From Bradyrhizobium sp. 170 (GTDB lineage Bacteria > Pseudomonadota > Alphaproteobacteria > Rhizobiales > Xanthobacteraceae): a stretch of 64,000 nucleotides of DNA. Position 1 is the first letter of the stretch; each line of letters opens with the position of its first letter. The translations under genes and the position numbers were made by a program. Positions 53,269 to 61,204 of this stretch are shown piece after piece. The DNA is taken from positions 7,564,001 to 7,628,000 of the forward strand of contig NZ_CP064703.1 in the NCBI RefSeq assembly GCF_023101085.1, written 5' to 3'. Under the pieces are notes generated by a model that worked only from the letters and a program-made list of their open reading frames with translations, did not search any database and had not been told where the DNA came from.

Positions 53269-54315
53269 ATGCGCACCGGCGATTTCAAACAGACCTACGG
53301 CGAGCTCGTAACTCTCGTCGACTCGCCCCCGGTATGGCTATGGTCGACGGTGCTGGTCGCAGGCCTGGTCGTCGCGCCGTTTGTGCTGAACTCCTATGCG
53401 CTGTCGTTCCTGATGATCATCCTGATTACGGTTGTCGGCACGCTGGGGCTGAACATCCTGACCGGCTACACCGGCCTGATCTCGCTCGGCCATGTCGGCT
53501 TCCTCGTCACCGGCGCCTACGCCTATGCGGTGCTGGTTTCCAGGTATCACATGCATCCGCTGGTCGGTTTCCTTGGCGCGGGCGTGGTGCCGGCACTCGC
53601 CAGCCTCATCGTCGGCGCGCCGTCGCTGCGGCTGAAGGGGCTTTATCTCGCGATTACCACGCTGGCCTTCTCCTTCATCATCAACACCGTTATCCTGGAA
53701 GCGCGGTGGCTGACCAACGGCGCCCGCGGCATTTCGGTGCAGCGGCCGGAGATTTTCGGCCTTAGCTTCGATAGCGACGCCGCCTTCACCTATCTCTGCC
53801 TCGGCTTTGCGATTCTCACGCTGTTCGCCACGCTCAACATCCGCCGCAGCCGCGTCGGCCGCGCCTTTGTCGCGATCCGCGACAACGACACCGCCGCCCG
53901 GGTCATGGGCATCAATCTGCACGCCTACAAGCTGTTCGCCTTCGTCACCTCCGCCTTCATCACCGGCCTGTCAGGCGCGCTGTATGGAATTTACCTCTCC
54001 TTCGTCAGCGTCGAAGGCTTTCCGTTCCTGCTCTCGATCGAGGCGCTGGCGATCCTGATTGTCGGCGGCCTCGGCTCCGCGCTCGGCGCCGTCCTCGGCA
54101 CCATCCTGATCGTGCTGCTGCCGGAAGCGACGCGGTTCGTGTTCAGCCTGTTCAGCGCGCAGATGGACGCCATGTTCACGACCGGGGCGCAGGAGCTCAA
54201 GAGCATGCTCTACGGTCTCGTCATCATCCTGTTCCTGCGCTTCCAGCCGCGCGGCCTGGTCGGCGCCTGGCACGACATCAGGCGAATGTGGGTGAACTGG
54301 CCGCTTCGTTACTAA
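53269..54315 (+). CDS. branched-chain amino acid-type ABC permease LivM
   Basis: The 348-residue permease has ten hydrophobic segments with LGLNILTGYTGLISLGHVGFLVTGAYAYAVL near residues 62-92 and the coupling loop IRDNDTAARVMGINLHAYKLFAFVTSAFITGLSGALYG, both typical of LivM. The N-terminal 25 residues are soluble, which is usual. It follows livH by four bases, and the binding-protein gene follows after 31 bases that hold an AGGAGGAGG ribosome site. Confidence 0.89.
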   Translation: MRTGDFKQTYGELVTLVDSPPVWLWSTVLVAGLVVAPFVLNSYALSFLMIILITVVGTLGLNILTGYTGLISLGHVGFLVTGAYAYAVLVSRYHMHPLVGFLGAGVVPALASLIVGAPSLRLKGLYLAITTLAFSFIINTVILEARWLTNGARGISVQRPEIFGLSFDSDAAFTYLCLGFAILTLFATLNIRRSRVGRAFVAIRDNDTAARVMGINLHAYKLFAFVTSAFITGLSGALYGIYLSFVSVEGFPFLLSIEALAILIVGGLGSALGAVLGTILIVLLPEATRFVFSLFSAQMDAMFTTGAQELKSMLYGLVIILFLRFQPRGLVGAWHDIRRMWVNWPLRY

Positions 54316-54346
54316 TCAAAAAAGCACCGAACAGGAGGAGGAAACG

Positions 54347-55507
54347 ATGATCAAATATCTGGCGACCGCGTCGCTGTTACTCGCAGGCGCGTATCTGTCG
54401 ACCGGCCCGGCGCTCGCCGCCGATCCCGGCATCACCGACACCGAAATCGTGATCGGCGACGTCGAGCCCCTGACCGGTCCACCGGCGCTGCTCGGCGTCG
54501 CCGCATCGATCGGCCACAAGATCGCGATTGCGGAAGCCAACGCCGCCGGCGGCATCAACGGCCGCAAGATCAAATATGTGCTGGAAGACGACGGATATGT
54601 CACTGCCCGCACCATCCAAGGCGTCAAGAAGGTGACCGACGTCGACAAAGCCTTCGCGTTGCTCGGCATCTCTGGCTCGGGACAGTCCATCGCCGTGATG
54701 CCGCTATTGGAAAAGGCCGGCATTCCCACCGTGATCGACGTGGCGCCGGTCAAGTTCCTCTGGGAGCCGACGCGCAAGAACGTGTTCGTAGTCGGGCAGT
54801 CCTATGAGGAAGGCATCATCCACCTCGTCAACTATCTCGCCGACAAGAACCCTGGCAAGAAATGGGGCCTGATCACGCAGGACGATGATTACGGCATCAC
54901 CGTGCGCGACGGTTTCGATACCGTGGTCAAGGCCAAGAAGCTCAATGTGGTCTACAGCGGCAACTACAAGAAGGGCCAGCAGGACTTCTCTTCCGACATG
55001 CTGCAACTGAAGGATTCCGGCGCCGAAGTGTTTCTGGCCGGCGGCATCATCGGCGAGAACATCGCGATGATGAAGGAGCTGGAGAAGCTCAACATCAAGC
55101 CGGTGGTCGGCATCTTCTGGCCCGGACGGGTCGAGCCGGTGCTGAAACTGATGGGACCGGCCGGCGATGGCATCTACGCGGTTGACTATGTAGAACCGTT
55201 CGCGGGGCCGGCCGGCAAGGCCTTCCTTGAGAAGGCAAAGGGACTGCTTCCGGAAGCCGAGATGAAAGGCATCAACCGCTACTCGATGACCGGCTATGCT
55301 GCCGCCAAGGTGCTGATTTCAGCGATCGAGCGCTGCGGCAAGCAGCCGACGTGGGCCTGCACCATCGCGGAACTGGAAAAGACCAAGAACGTCGAGACGG
55401 GCATCATGGCGCCGATCAGCTTCGGACCAGGCATCCGCTTCTCGAACCAGAAGCTGCAGATCATGCAGTCCGAGTTCTCGACGCTGAGCTTCAAGCCGGT
55501 GAATTGA
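54347..55507 (+). CDS. ABC transporter substrate-binding protein, LivK/HAAT family
   Basis: The 386-residue exported protein has a signal peptide (hydrophobic residues 4-20, cleaved after GPALA near 26) and the type-1 periplasmic fold: GITDTEIVIGDVEPLTGPPALLGVA, INGRKIKYVLEDDGY and GSGQSIAVMPLLEKAGIPTVID. These HAAT-family proteins often bind aromatic or aliphatic acids rather than amino acids in such clusters (family knowledge). It ends the plus-strand operon; a hairpin follows. Confidence 0.89.
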   Translation: MIKYLATASLLLAGAYLSTGPALAADPGITDTEIVIGDVEPLTGPPALLGVAASIGHKIAIAEANAAGGINGRKIKYVLEDDGYVTARTIQGVKKVTDVDKAFALLGISGSGQSIAVMPLLEKAGIPTVIDVAPVKFLWEPTRKNVFVVGQSYEEGIIHLVNYLADKNPGKKWGLITQDDDYGITVRDGFDTVVKAKKLNVVYSGNYKKGQQDFSSDMLQLKDSGAEVFLAGGIIGENIAMMKELEKLNIKPVVGIFWPGRVEPVLKLMGPAGDGIYAVDYVEPFAGPAGKAFLEKAKGLLPEAEMKGINRYSMTGYAAAKVLISAIERCGKQPTWACTIAELEKTKNVETGIMAPISFGPGIRFSNQKLQIMQSEFSTLSFKPVN

Positions 55508-55523
55508 GCAACCAAACGAGATG

Positions 55524-55550
55524 CTGGCCGGCACACGACGCGCCGGTCAG
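55524..55550. terminator. hairpin terminator between convergent operons
   Basis: CTGGCCGGC and GCCGGTCAG pair over nine bases (one G-U) around a nine-base loop. The hairpin sits between the binding-protein stop and the end of the convergent acyl-CoA dehydrogenase gene. No U tract was seen. Confidence 0.5.
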
Positions 55551-55555
55551 CCGCC

Positions 55556-56749
55556 TCACATCCGCTTGGCGACTTCCTCCAGCATGACCTCGGTGGCGCC
55601 GCCGCCGATGGTCAGCACCCTGGCATCGCGCACCATGCGCTCGATCGGCGTGCCGCGCATAAAACCGGTGCCGCCGTGCAGTTGCAGGCAACCATGCACG
55701 ACCTCGTGCAGCACTTCCGGCGACAGCGCCTTCACCATCGACACCTCGCGCGGGCATGGTTTGCCGGCTTCGACAAGCTCCGCCGCATGATAGGCCAGCG
55801 CCCGGGCGGCCGCGGTCCTGGTCGCGAGCGAGGCGAGCTTGAGCCGCACCGCCTGCTGGTTCCATAGCGGGCCGCCGAACGCCTGCCGGCTCTTCACATA
55901 ATTGGTGGTGAGTTCGATGGCCTTGGCGGACTCGCCGGCGCAGATGCCGCCGATGCAGATGCGCTCGTTCTCGAAGGTTTCCATGATGCCGTAAAAGCCG
56001 CGGTTCTCCTCGCCCAGCAGATTTTCCGCGGGGATGCGAACATCCTGGAAAGCGATTTCGGCGGTGTCGGAGCAAAGCCAGCCGTGCTTGTCGAGTTTTG
56101 TTACCGAGATGCCCGGCGTCGTCCGCTCGACGATAAACAGCGAGATGCCGCGGCTGCCCTTGGCCGCTGGATCGGTGCGTGCGGCGACGATCAGGATATC
56201 GCCATAGACTGCATTGGTGATGAACATTTTCGATCCGTTGATCACCCAGGAATCGCCGTCGCGACGCGCACGCGTCTTCAGCCCGGCGACGTCGGAGCCC
56301 GCGTCGGGCTCGGTCACCGCGATTGAGCAGATCGTCTCGCCGCGAATGATCGCGGGTAGATATTTCTGCTTCTGCTCGTGCGTGCCGCGCAGACTGATGT
56401 GGACCGCCGACATGTCGGTATGAACAAGTACCGACGAGGTGAAACCACCGAAAGTCGACCTTCCGAGTTCTTCCGCCCACACCATCGACGCCAGCGGGCC
56501 CATATCGGTACCGCCATATTCGGCCGCGTGACGCATGCCGAGAAAGCCGAGCGCACCCATGCGGCGATAGATCTCGCGCGGGATCTTGCCATCGCGCTCC
56601 CACTGCTCGCCATATGGCACGACTTCCTTCTCGACAAAGCGGCGGACCTGCTCGCGCAGCATCCGCAACTCCTCTGAAAGCTGCGGCTGCTCCGAGAAAT
56701 GGAATTCGCTGTCGGAGTGACTGCGCGGATCGGCGGGCCTGACGTTCAT
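55556..56749 (-). CDS. acyl-CoA dehydrogenase
   Basis: The 397-residue flavoprotein has the family blocks [25 protein letters not shown] near 60-84, [21 protein letters not shown] near 124-144, and [14 protein letters not shown]. In the C-terminal segment [32 protein letters not shown], the position of the usual catalytic Glu (GEGT type) is Gly, as in isovaleryl-type enzymes where the base lies elsewhere. It is the last gene of the minus-strand Rieske operon and overlaps the hydrolase stop by four bases. The substrate is an intermediate of the same pathway. Confidence 0.87.
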   Translation of the reverse strand: MNVRPADPRSHSDSEFHFSEQPQLSEELRMLREQVRRFVEKEVVPYGEQWERDGKIPREIYRRMGALGFLGMRHAAEYGGTDMGPLASMVWAEELGRSTFGGFTSSVLVHTDMSAVHISLRGTHEQKQKYLPAIIRGETICSIAVTEPDAGSDVAGLKTRARRDGDSWVINGSKMFITNAVYGDILIVAARTDPAAKGSRGISLFIVERTTPGISVTKLDKHGWLCSDTAEIAFQDVRIPAENLLGEENRGFYGIMETFENERICIGGICAGESAKAIELTTNYVKSRQAFGGPLWNQQAVRLKLASLATRTAAARALAYHAAELVEAGKPCPREVSMVKALSPEVLHEVVHGCLQLHGGTGFMRGTPIERMVRDARVLTIGGGATEVMLEEVAKRM

Positions 56750-57684
56750 GATGGTCCCCTCTCGGCCTTGATGTGAAGGTGCCGGTTGAGAAATCCGGCG
56801 ATCGATGCGATGGCCCGATGCGCCTCGGGAAGCTCCGCGCCGAACATCTGGAAGACGTGGATCATACCATCCCACACCTCAAGAGTAACATCGATGCCGG
56901 CGGCGCGCGCCATGTCGGTAAACATGACGGAATCGTCCAGCACGGTTTCGCGATCGCCGACCTGGATCAATAGCGGCGGCAAGCCTCCGAGGTCGGCATA
57001 CAGCGGTGATGCCAGCGGATCGTAGGGATCGCCCTGCGCGCCCAAATAATTCCTCGCCAGCGCCAGGATCATCGGGCGCTGATGGATCGGGTCCGCTTCG
57101 GCCCGGCTGACGTAACTCGCGCCGGTCGCCGCGAGATCGGTCCATGGCGACATCAGCACTGCGGATACGGGCAGCGGAAGCCTGCGTTCCCGCAAGGCCA
57201 GCATGGCTGCAAGCACGAGATTGCCACCGGCGGAATCCCCGGCAAAGGCGACGTTGGCCGACTTCAGGCCGCAATCGAGCATCCAGCCATAGGCCGCGAT
57301 GGCATCGTCCAGCGCGGCCGGAAAGCGATGTTCCGGTGCGAGGCGGTAGTTGATGGCGAGCACGCGACAGCTGGTGGCAAGTGCGATCTGCGCAATCAGG
57401 TCGCGGTGCGAGGACACCGAGCCGATGCGAAAGCCGCCGCCATGGAAATAGAGAATGGCCTTGTCCTCTCGCGCATCGCTCGGCGATATCCATTCGCCAT
57501 CGACGCCACCAGCAGAGACGCGTTCGCACGTGACCGGCGCAGTGCAACCTCCGAAAGCGGTATCCCAATCGCTGCGCATCTGGGCCACGGACGTATCGCG
57601 GTTCCAGCTGCGGTAGACTGCGCGGATGCGTTCGATCGCGAGTTCGATCGGAGCTGCTGCGATATTCCCGCCTGCGCGCCCCAT
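56746..57684 (-). CDS. alpha/beta hydrolase of the hormone-sensitive lipase (Aes) family
   Basis: The 312-residue esterase has the HSL oxyanion motif ILYFHGGGFRIGS near residues 81-93, the nucleophile elbow FAGDSAGGNLVLAAM, the acid in VGDRETVLDDS and the His in WDGMIHVFQMF. The substrate is a small ester or thioester; it could be a thioesterase-like step in the pathway. The stop of the SDR gene lies one base upstream of the start, and its own stop overlaps the acyl-CoA dehydrogenase start by four bases. The frame is open 45 codons further without homology. Confidence 0.86.
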   Translation of the reverse strand: MGRAGGNIAAAPIELAIERIRAVYRSWNRDTSVAQMRSDWDTAFGGCTAPVTCERVSAGGVDGEWISPSDAREDKAILYFHGGGFRIGSVSSHRDLIAQIALATSCRVLAINYRLAPEHRFPAALDDAIAAYGWMLDCGLKSANVAFAGDSAGGNLVLAAMLALRERRLPLPVSAVLMSPWTDLAATGASYVSRAEADPIHQRPMILALARNYLGAQGDPYDPLASPLYADLGGLPPLLIQVGDRETVLDDSVMFTDMARAAGIDVTLEVWDGMIHVFQMFGAELPEAHRAIASIAGFLNRHLHIKAERGPS

Positions 57685-57685
57685 A

Positions 57686-58444
57686 TCAGCCACCCGTTCC
57701 CATGCCACCCGACACGCCAATCGTCTCGCCGGTGATATAGGCCGCCTGATCGGATGCCAGAAACAACACGGCGGCGGCGATCTCCTCGGGCTCGCCGAGC
57801 CGCCGCAACAGGGTGGCATCGGTCATGGCGCGCAGAATCTTGTCGCCACCTTGGGCAACGGCCGCTTCCAGCATCGGCGTGCGGATCGGCCCCGGCGCGA
57901 TTGAATTGGCGGTAATCCCGAAGCGTGCATTTTCGCGCGCAATGCTTTTGGTAAAGGCGATCACGCCGCCCTTGGCGGCAGAGTAAACTGCGCCACCCTT
58001 GGAACCCAACCGGCCGGCTTCCGAGGTGATGTTGATGATGCGCCCGAAGCCGGCCGCCTGCATCGCCGGGAGCGCGGCGTGGGTGCATGCAAAAGCCGAA
58101 ACCAGATTGAGCGCGAGCAGCCTGGCCCAATCTTCCATCGTCGTATCGGTGAAGAACGCATGCTGGTCGACGCCGGCATTGTTGACGACGATATCGAACG
58201 GTCCGTGCTGCGACATGATCGCTTGCACCGAGCTGGTGTCGCCGACATCAAGGCGAGTTGCGGTCGCACCAACCTGCCCGGCAAGATCGGATGCTCCGGC
58301 GATATCGAGATCGGCGATCACGACGCGAGCGCCAGCCTCGGCAAAGCTTCGCACGATCGCCGCACCAATGCCCTGCGCGCCGCCCGAGACGAAGGCGCGG
58401 CGGCCATCGAGCCGCCCGAAAGGCCGGGTGCCGGGAGCCGGCAC
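57686..58444 (-). CDS. SDR family oxidoreductase
   Basis: The 252-residue short-chain dehydrogenase has the cofactor motif SGGAQGIG near 19-26, VVNNAGVDQHAFF near 87, the catalytic Ser in NITSEAGRLGSKG and Tyr/Lys in YSAAKGG, and the C-terminal YITGETIGVSGGMG. GTG at 58444 starts it, three bases after the upstream stop. As the gene follows the enoyl-CoA hydratase in the operon, it probably acts as a 3-hydroxyacyl or cis-diol dehydrogenase after Rieske dioxygenation (inference). Confidence 0.85.
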   Translation of the reverse strand: MPAPGTRPFGRLDGRRAFVSGGAQGIGAAIVRSFAEAGARVVIADLDIAGASDLAGQVGATATRLDVGDTSSVQAIMSQHGPFDIVVNNAGVDQHAFFTDTTMEDWARLLALNLVSAFACTHAALPAMQAAGFGRIINITSEAGRLGSKGGAVYSAAKGGVIAFTKSIARENARFGITANSIAPGPIRTPMLEAAVAQGGDKILRAMTDATLLRRLGEPEEIAAAVLFLASDQAAYITGETIGVSGGMGTGG

Positions 58445-58447
58445 TGG

Positions 58448-59242
58448 CTAGCGTCCCGTAAAGACTGGTTTGCGCCGCTCGATGACGGCCGCCAGCCCTT
58501 CGCGTGCGTCGGCCATCCCCGACAGTTCGGACACGGTGCGCGCTTCTTCCGAAAGGCATTGCTCGATGCTGGTGCCGGTCCCGGCCCAGACCAGCCGTTT
58601 GGTCGCCGCCAGCGCTTTCGGCGCACCGGCCGCCAGTTCGCGCGCCATCGCGAGCGACGCCTCGGCCAGTTCTGCATCCGGAACGACCTTGGTGACGATG
58701 CCTATGGAGAGCGCCTCGGGCGCCGATATCACCGGATTTGTGAGAAGGATCGACATTGCGCGGCGCAGGCCGACCAATCGCGACAGCGTGACGGACACCC
58801 CGGCGTCGGGCGCCATGGCGACACGCGTCGCGCCCGCGAGGAATTTTGCCGACTCGCCGGCGATGACGATATCGGAAGCGCAGACGAGGCCAAAGCCGCC
58901 GCCACCCGCGGCAAAGCCTTGAACGGAAGTGACGACGGGCGCCTCCAGCCGCAAAAGCCCCGTCACCGCATTCTGCAGATAGGCCGTTGCCTGCCTGATA
59001 TAGTCAGGCAGCTTCTCGCCTTTCGACGCGAACGCGCGGACGTCACCGCCCGCGCAGAAATTCGTTCCCTCCCCGCTCAGGAGCAACACGCGCAAGTCCG
59101 GCTGGCCGTGGCAGACCATGATGGCGTCGCACAGCGCGCGCAAAAGTTCGGCGCTCATGCCGTTGGCGGCATCGGGGCGGTTGAGCCGCAGCCGCGCGAT
59201 GCCGTCGGCGATGTCGAGCAGAACGGGACCTTTATCGATCAT
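58448..59242 (-). CDS. enoyl-CoA hydratase/isomerase family protein
   Basis: The 264-residue crotonase-fold protein has the oxyanion-hole segments SGEGTNFCAGGDVRAFASKG near 55-74 and SVQGFAAGGGFGLVCASDIVIA near 105-126, and APDAGVSVTLSRLVGLRRAM where PaaG-type isomerases have DGG or AGG residues. It is third in the Rieske operon, 24 bases downstream of the oxygenase small subunit. Hydration or isomerisation of a ring acyl-CoA is plausible. Confidence 0.85.
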   Translation of the reverse strand: MIDKGPVLLDIADGIARLRLNRPDAANGMSAELLRALCDAIMVCHGQPDLRVLLLSGEGTNFCAGGDVRAFASKGEKLPDYIRQATAYLQNAVTGLLRLEAPVVTSVQGFAAGGGGFGLVCASDIVIAGESAKFLAGATRVAMAPDAGVSVTLSRLVGLRRAMSILLTNPVISAPEALSIGIVTKVVPDAELAEASLAMARELAAGAPKALAATKRLVWAGTGTSIEQCLSEEARTVSELSGMADAREGLAAVIERRKPVFTGR

Positions 59243-59265
59243 GGCTGATTTCCGCCTTTGGCCGG

Positions 59266-59760
59266 CTAGATGAGGAACGAGAGCGTGAACAGCGCCTTCT
59301 CGTTATTGACCAGGATCACCTTCTTGTAGGCCATTCGCAGCTCGCCATCGACATAGCGCAGCCGATATTCGTTGCGGGCGGCCCAGATGGTGTCGTCGCG
59401 AAGGCTGGACTCAAACACCATGCTGTTGCTGGCGACCGAGATATCGCCGCCCGGCTGTTCGTCCACGAGCTCGATATTGGAGACGAGCCGCCGCAGCCGC
59501 GATTGCGGCGTCTGGGTGTGGCGCTTGCCGGTCAGCAATTGCTTGATGCGGAGCGAAATGCGCGAACGGTTGTCGTAAATGATCGACATTTCCTTTTCGG
59601 GATCGATATCGTCGCCATTGGCCGGCACCCAATAGACGCCGTCATCGGTCCAGAGCGCTTCCCAGGCTTCATAATGGTGCTCGTCCTGCAGCCGCGCCTC
59701 CTTGTAGATGAAGGCTGTTACGGCGCTCATGAGCGTGGCGCTGCTTTCGCGCGACAGCAT
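59266..59760 (-). CDS. aromatic-ring-hydroxylating dioxygenase, small (beta) subunit
   Basis: The 164-residue protein has the NTF2-like fold of Rieske dioxygenase beta subunits: FIYKEARLQDEHHYEAWEALWTDDGVYWVPANGDD at 18-52 and SRLRRLVSNIELVDEQ in the middle, then NEYRLRYVDGELRMAYKKVILVNNEKALFTLSFLI at the end. It supports the alpha-subunit trimer and has no catalytic metal. The ATG overlaps the alpha-subunit stop by one base (TGATG). The long upstream reading frame through the alpha gene is a shadow. Confidence 0.9.
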   Translation of the reverse strand: MLSRESSATLMSAVTAFIYKEARLQDEHHYEAWEALWTDDGVYWVPANGDDIDPEKEMSIIYDNRSRISLRIKQLLTGKRHTQTPQSRLRRLVSNIELVDEQPGGDISVASNSMVFESSLRDDTIWAARNEYRLRYVDGELRMAYKKVILVNNEKALFTLSFLI

Positions 59761-61019
59761 CAGCGGGCCTCCATCAGGCTGCGATAATGCCGCCAGATGC
59801 CGCGCGACGGGATTTCGTCGGTGACATGACCGACCTTGAAGCCGAATTCGTCCTGGCGTTCGCGCTTCTCGCCACGGCCAAGGAAAATCCATTCGGGATT
59901 GCGCGCCAGCACGCCGCGATGGCAGCGCTCGTACATTTCCGAATCGTCCGCAAGCAGCAATCCGGCCGGACCGACCGAGCCCATGGTCTGCTGGCGCAAA
60001 CGCCGGTTCATGTCGGGCGCGCCCTTGAACTGCAACGCGGTGACGTGCTGCACGCTGTCGTCGACCGCGAGCGGCTGGATCACGAACATCTGGATTTCGG
60101 CGATGAACAGGTTCGGGAAGATCATCACATGCGGCGTGCCATCGATCATGATCTCGCGCGCCTGCTGGTCGCCATAGGCCGCCTTCATCCGCGCCGTATA
60201 ATCCGGCAACCGCTCCTCCGTGGTGCCAAACCAGCTCATCGGCGCATCGCGCTTGCGGAATTCGGGCCGCAGGTCGATCTCGGTATGGCCGTTGCCATAG
60301 TCGCGCGTCACCGCGGTCGACGCGCCGCCATAGAGCTTGCCGATCGCGCTGTCGGCGACACCGAAGATCGAGGAATGCACGAAGGCCGGATGATAACCGT
60401 CGCATTCGTTTTCCAGAATGAATTTCCAGTTGGCCTTGACGCGATGCTTGAGGAAGCCGGCTGTCACCTCGACCTCGCCTTCCGGCGAGAAGCGAACCAG
60501 ACGGTCGATGGTCTCGGCCGCGCCGCCGAGATGCTCTTCCAGCGTCGGGCCTTCGGCCGCAAACGAACCGAACACAAAACCGCGATAGGATTGCACCCGC
60601 GTCACCCGGCCGAGCGAAAGTTTTGACTTGTCCTGGCCTTCGTAGCCGTCGGGGAACGCATAACCGACCAGACGGCCATCATTGGCAAAGGTCCAGGAAT
60701 GGAACGGGCATGTGAAGGAACGCGCATTGCCCTTGTCATAGGAACAGACCTGGTTGCCCCGGTGCGAGCAGCGATTGAGCAGCAAATTGACCTTGCCCAG
60801 CTCGTCGCGGGTCATGATGACCGATTGCGGGCCGATCGACTTGACGACGTAGTCATTCGCGTTCGGCACTTCGCTCTCGTGCCCGACATAGACCCAGGTG
60901 CGGTACCAGATGTTCTGCAATTCGGCTTCGAAGATCGCGGGATCGCTGTAAAGCGAGCCGTGCACCCGGTCCGGCCGGATCAATTCGCCCCACTGCGACG
61001 CGCGCGGCACGACGTTCAT
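59760..61019 (-). CDS. aromatic-ring-hydroxylating dioxygenase, large (alpha) subunit
   Basis: The 419-residue oxygenase component has the Rieske 2Fe-2S motif Cys-x-His (RCSHRGNQVC) near 88-97 and Cys-x2-His (CPFHSW) near 109-114, and the mononuclear iron site Asp-x2-His-x4-His in NECDGYHPAFVHSS near 209-222. It inserts O2 into an aromatic or activated ring with electrons from a reductase that is not encoded here. The ATG at 61019 has GGGAG upstream. It heads a six-gene operon with the shared operator at its promoter; the substrate is unknown. Confidence 0.9.
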   Translation of the reverse strand: MNVVPRASQWGELIRPDRVHGSLYSDPAIFEAELQNIWYRTWVYVGHESEVPNANDYVVKSIGPQSVIMTRDELGKVNLLLNRCSHRGNQVCSYDKGNARSFTCPFHSWTFANDGRLVGYAFPDGYEGQDKSKLSLGRVTRVQSYRGFVFGSFAAEGPTLEEHLGGAAETIDRLVRFSPEGEVEVTAGFLKHRVKANWKFILENECDGYHPAFVHSSIFGVADSAIGKLYGGASTAVTRDYGNGHTEIDLRPEFRKRDAPMSWFGTTEERLPDYTARMKAAYGDQQAREIMIDGTPHVMIFPNLFIAEIQMFVIQPLAVDDSVQHVTALQFKGAPDMNRRLRQQTMGSVGPAGLLLADDSEMYERCHRGVLARNPEWIFLGRGEKRERQDEFGFKVGHVTDEIPSRGIWRHYRSLMEAR

Positions 61020-61079
61020 CGCTGCATCTCCCACTGGCTGGCCAGGGCTCTCTTGCGGAGACCTGCGGCTCGGTCTAAA

Positions 61080-61098
61080 ATAATCCGACTGACCGTTC
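61080..61098 (-). promoter_or_regulatory. probable TetR operator at the Rieske operon promoter
   Basis: On the minus strand GAACGGTCAGTCGGATTAT is 18/19 identical to the element at 47413-47431, and again runs straight into an AT-rich -10-like TTATTT. It lies 61 bases before the alpha-subunit start and 107 bases before the divergent NTF2-hydratase gene, so it may govern both. Confidence 0.6.
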
Positions 61099-61204
61099 TA
61101 AGAATAGCACCGGCGTTTGGGGGCTTCAAGGGGGATTTTCCCTCGCCCGGACCGCCCGGGCTGAACTCCGTTGATAACAACGGGTTTGAAAAGGGAGTTT
61201 TGGG

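Noticed and set aside
59266..60405. 379-codon minus-strand frame covering the Rieske beta subunit
   Set aside because: Only the last 164 codons have homology; the part before is a frameshifted shadow of the alpha-subunit gene, whose own frame is intact.
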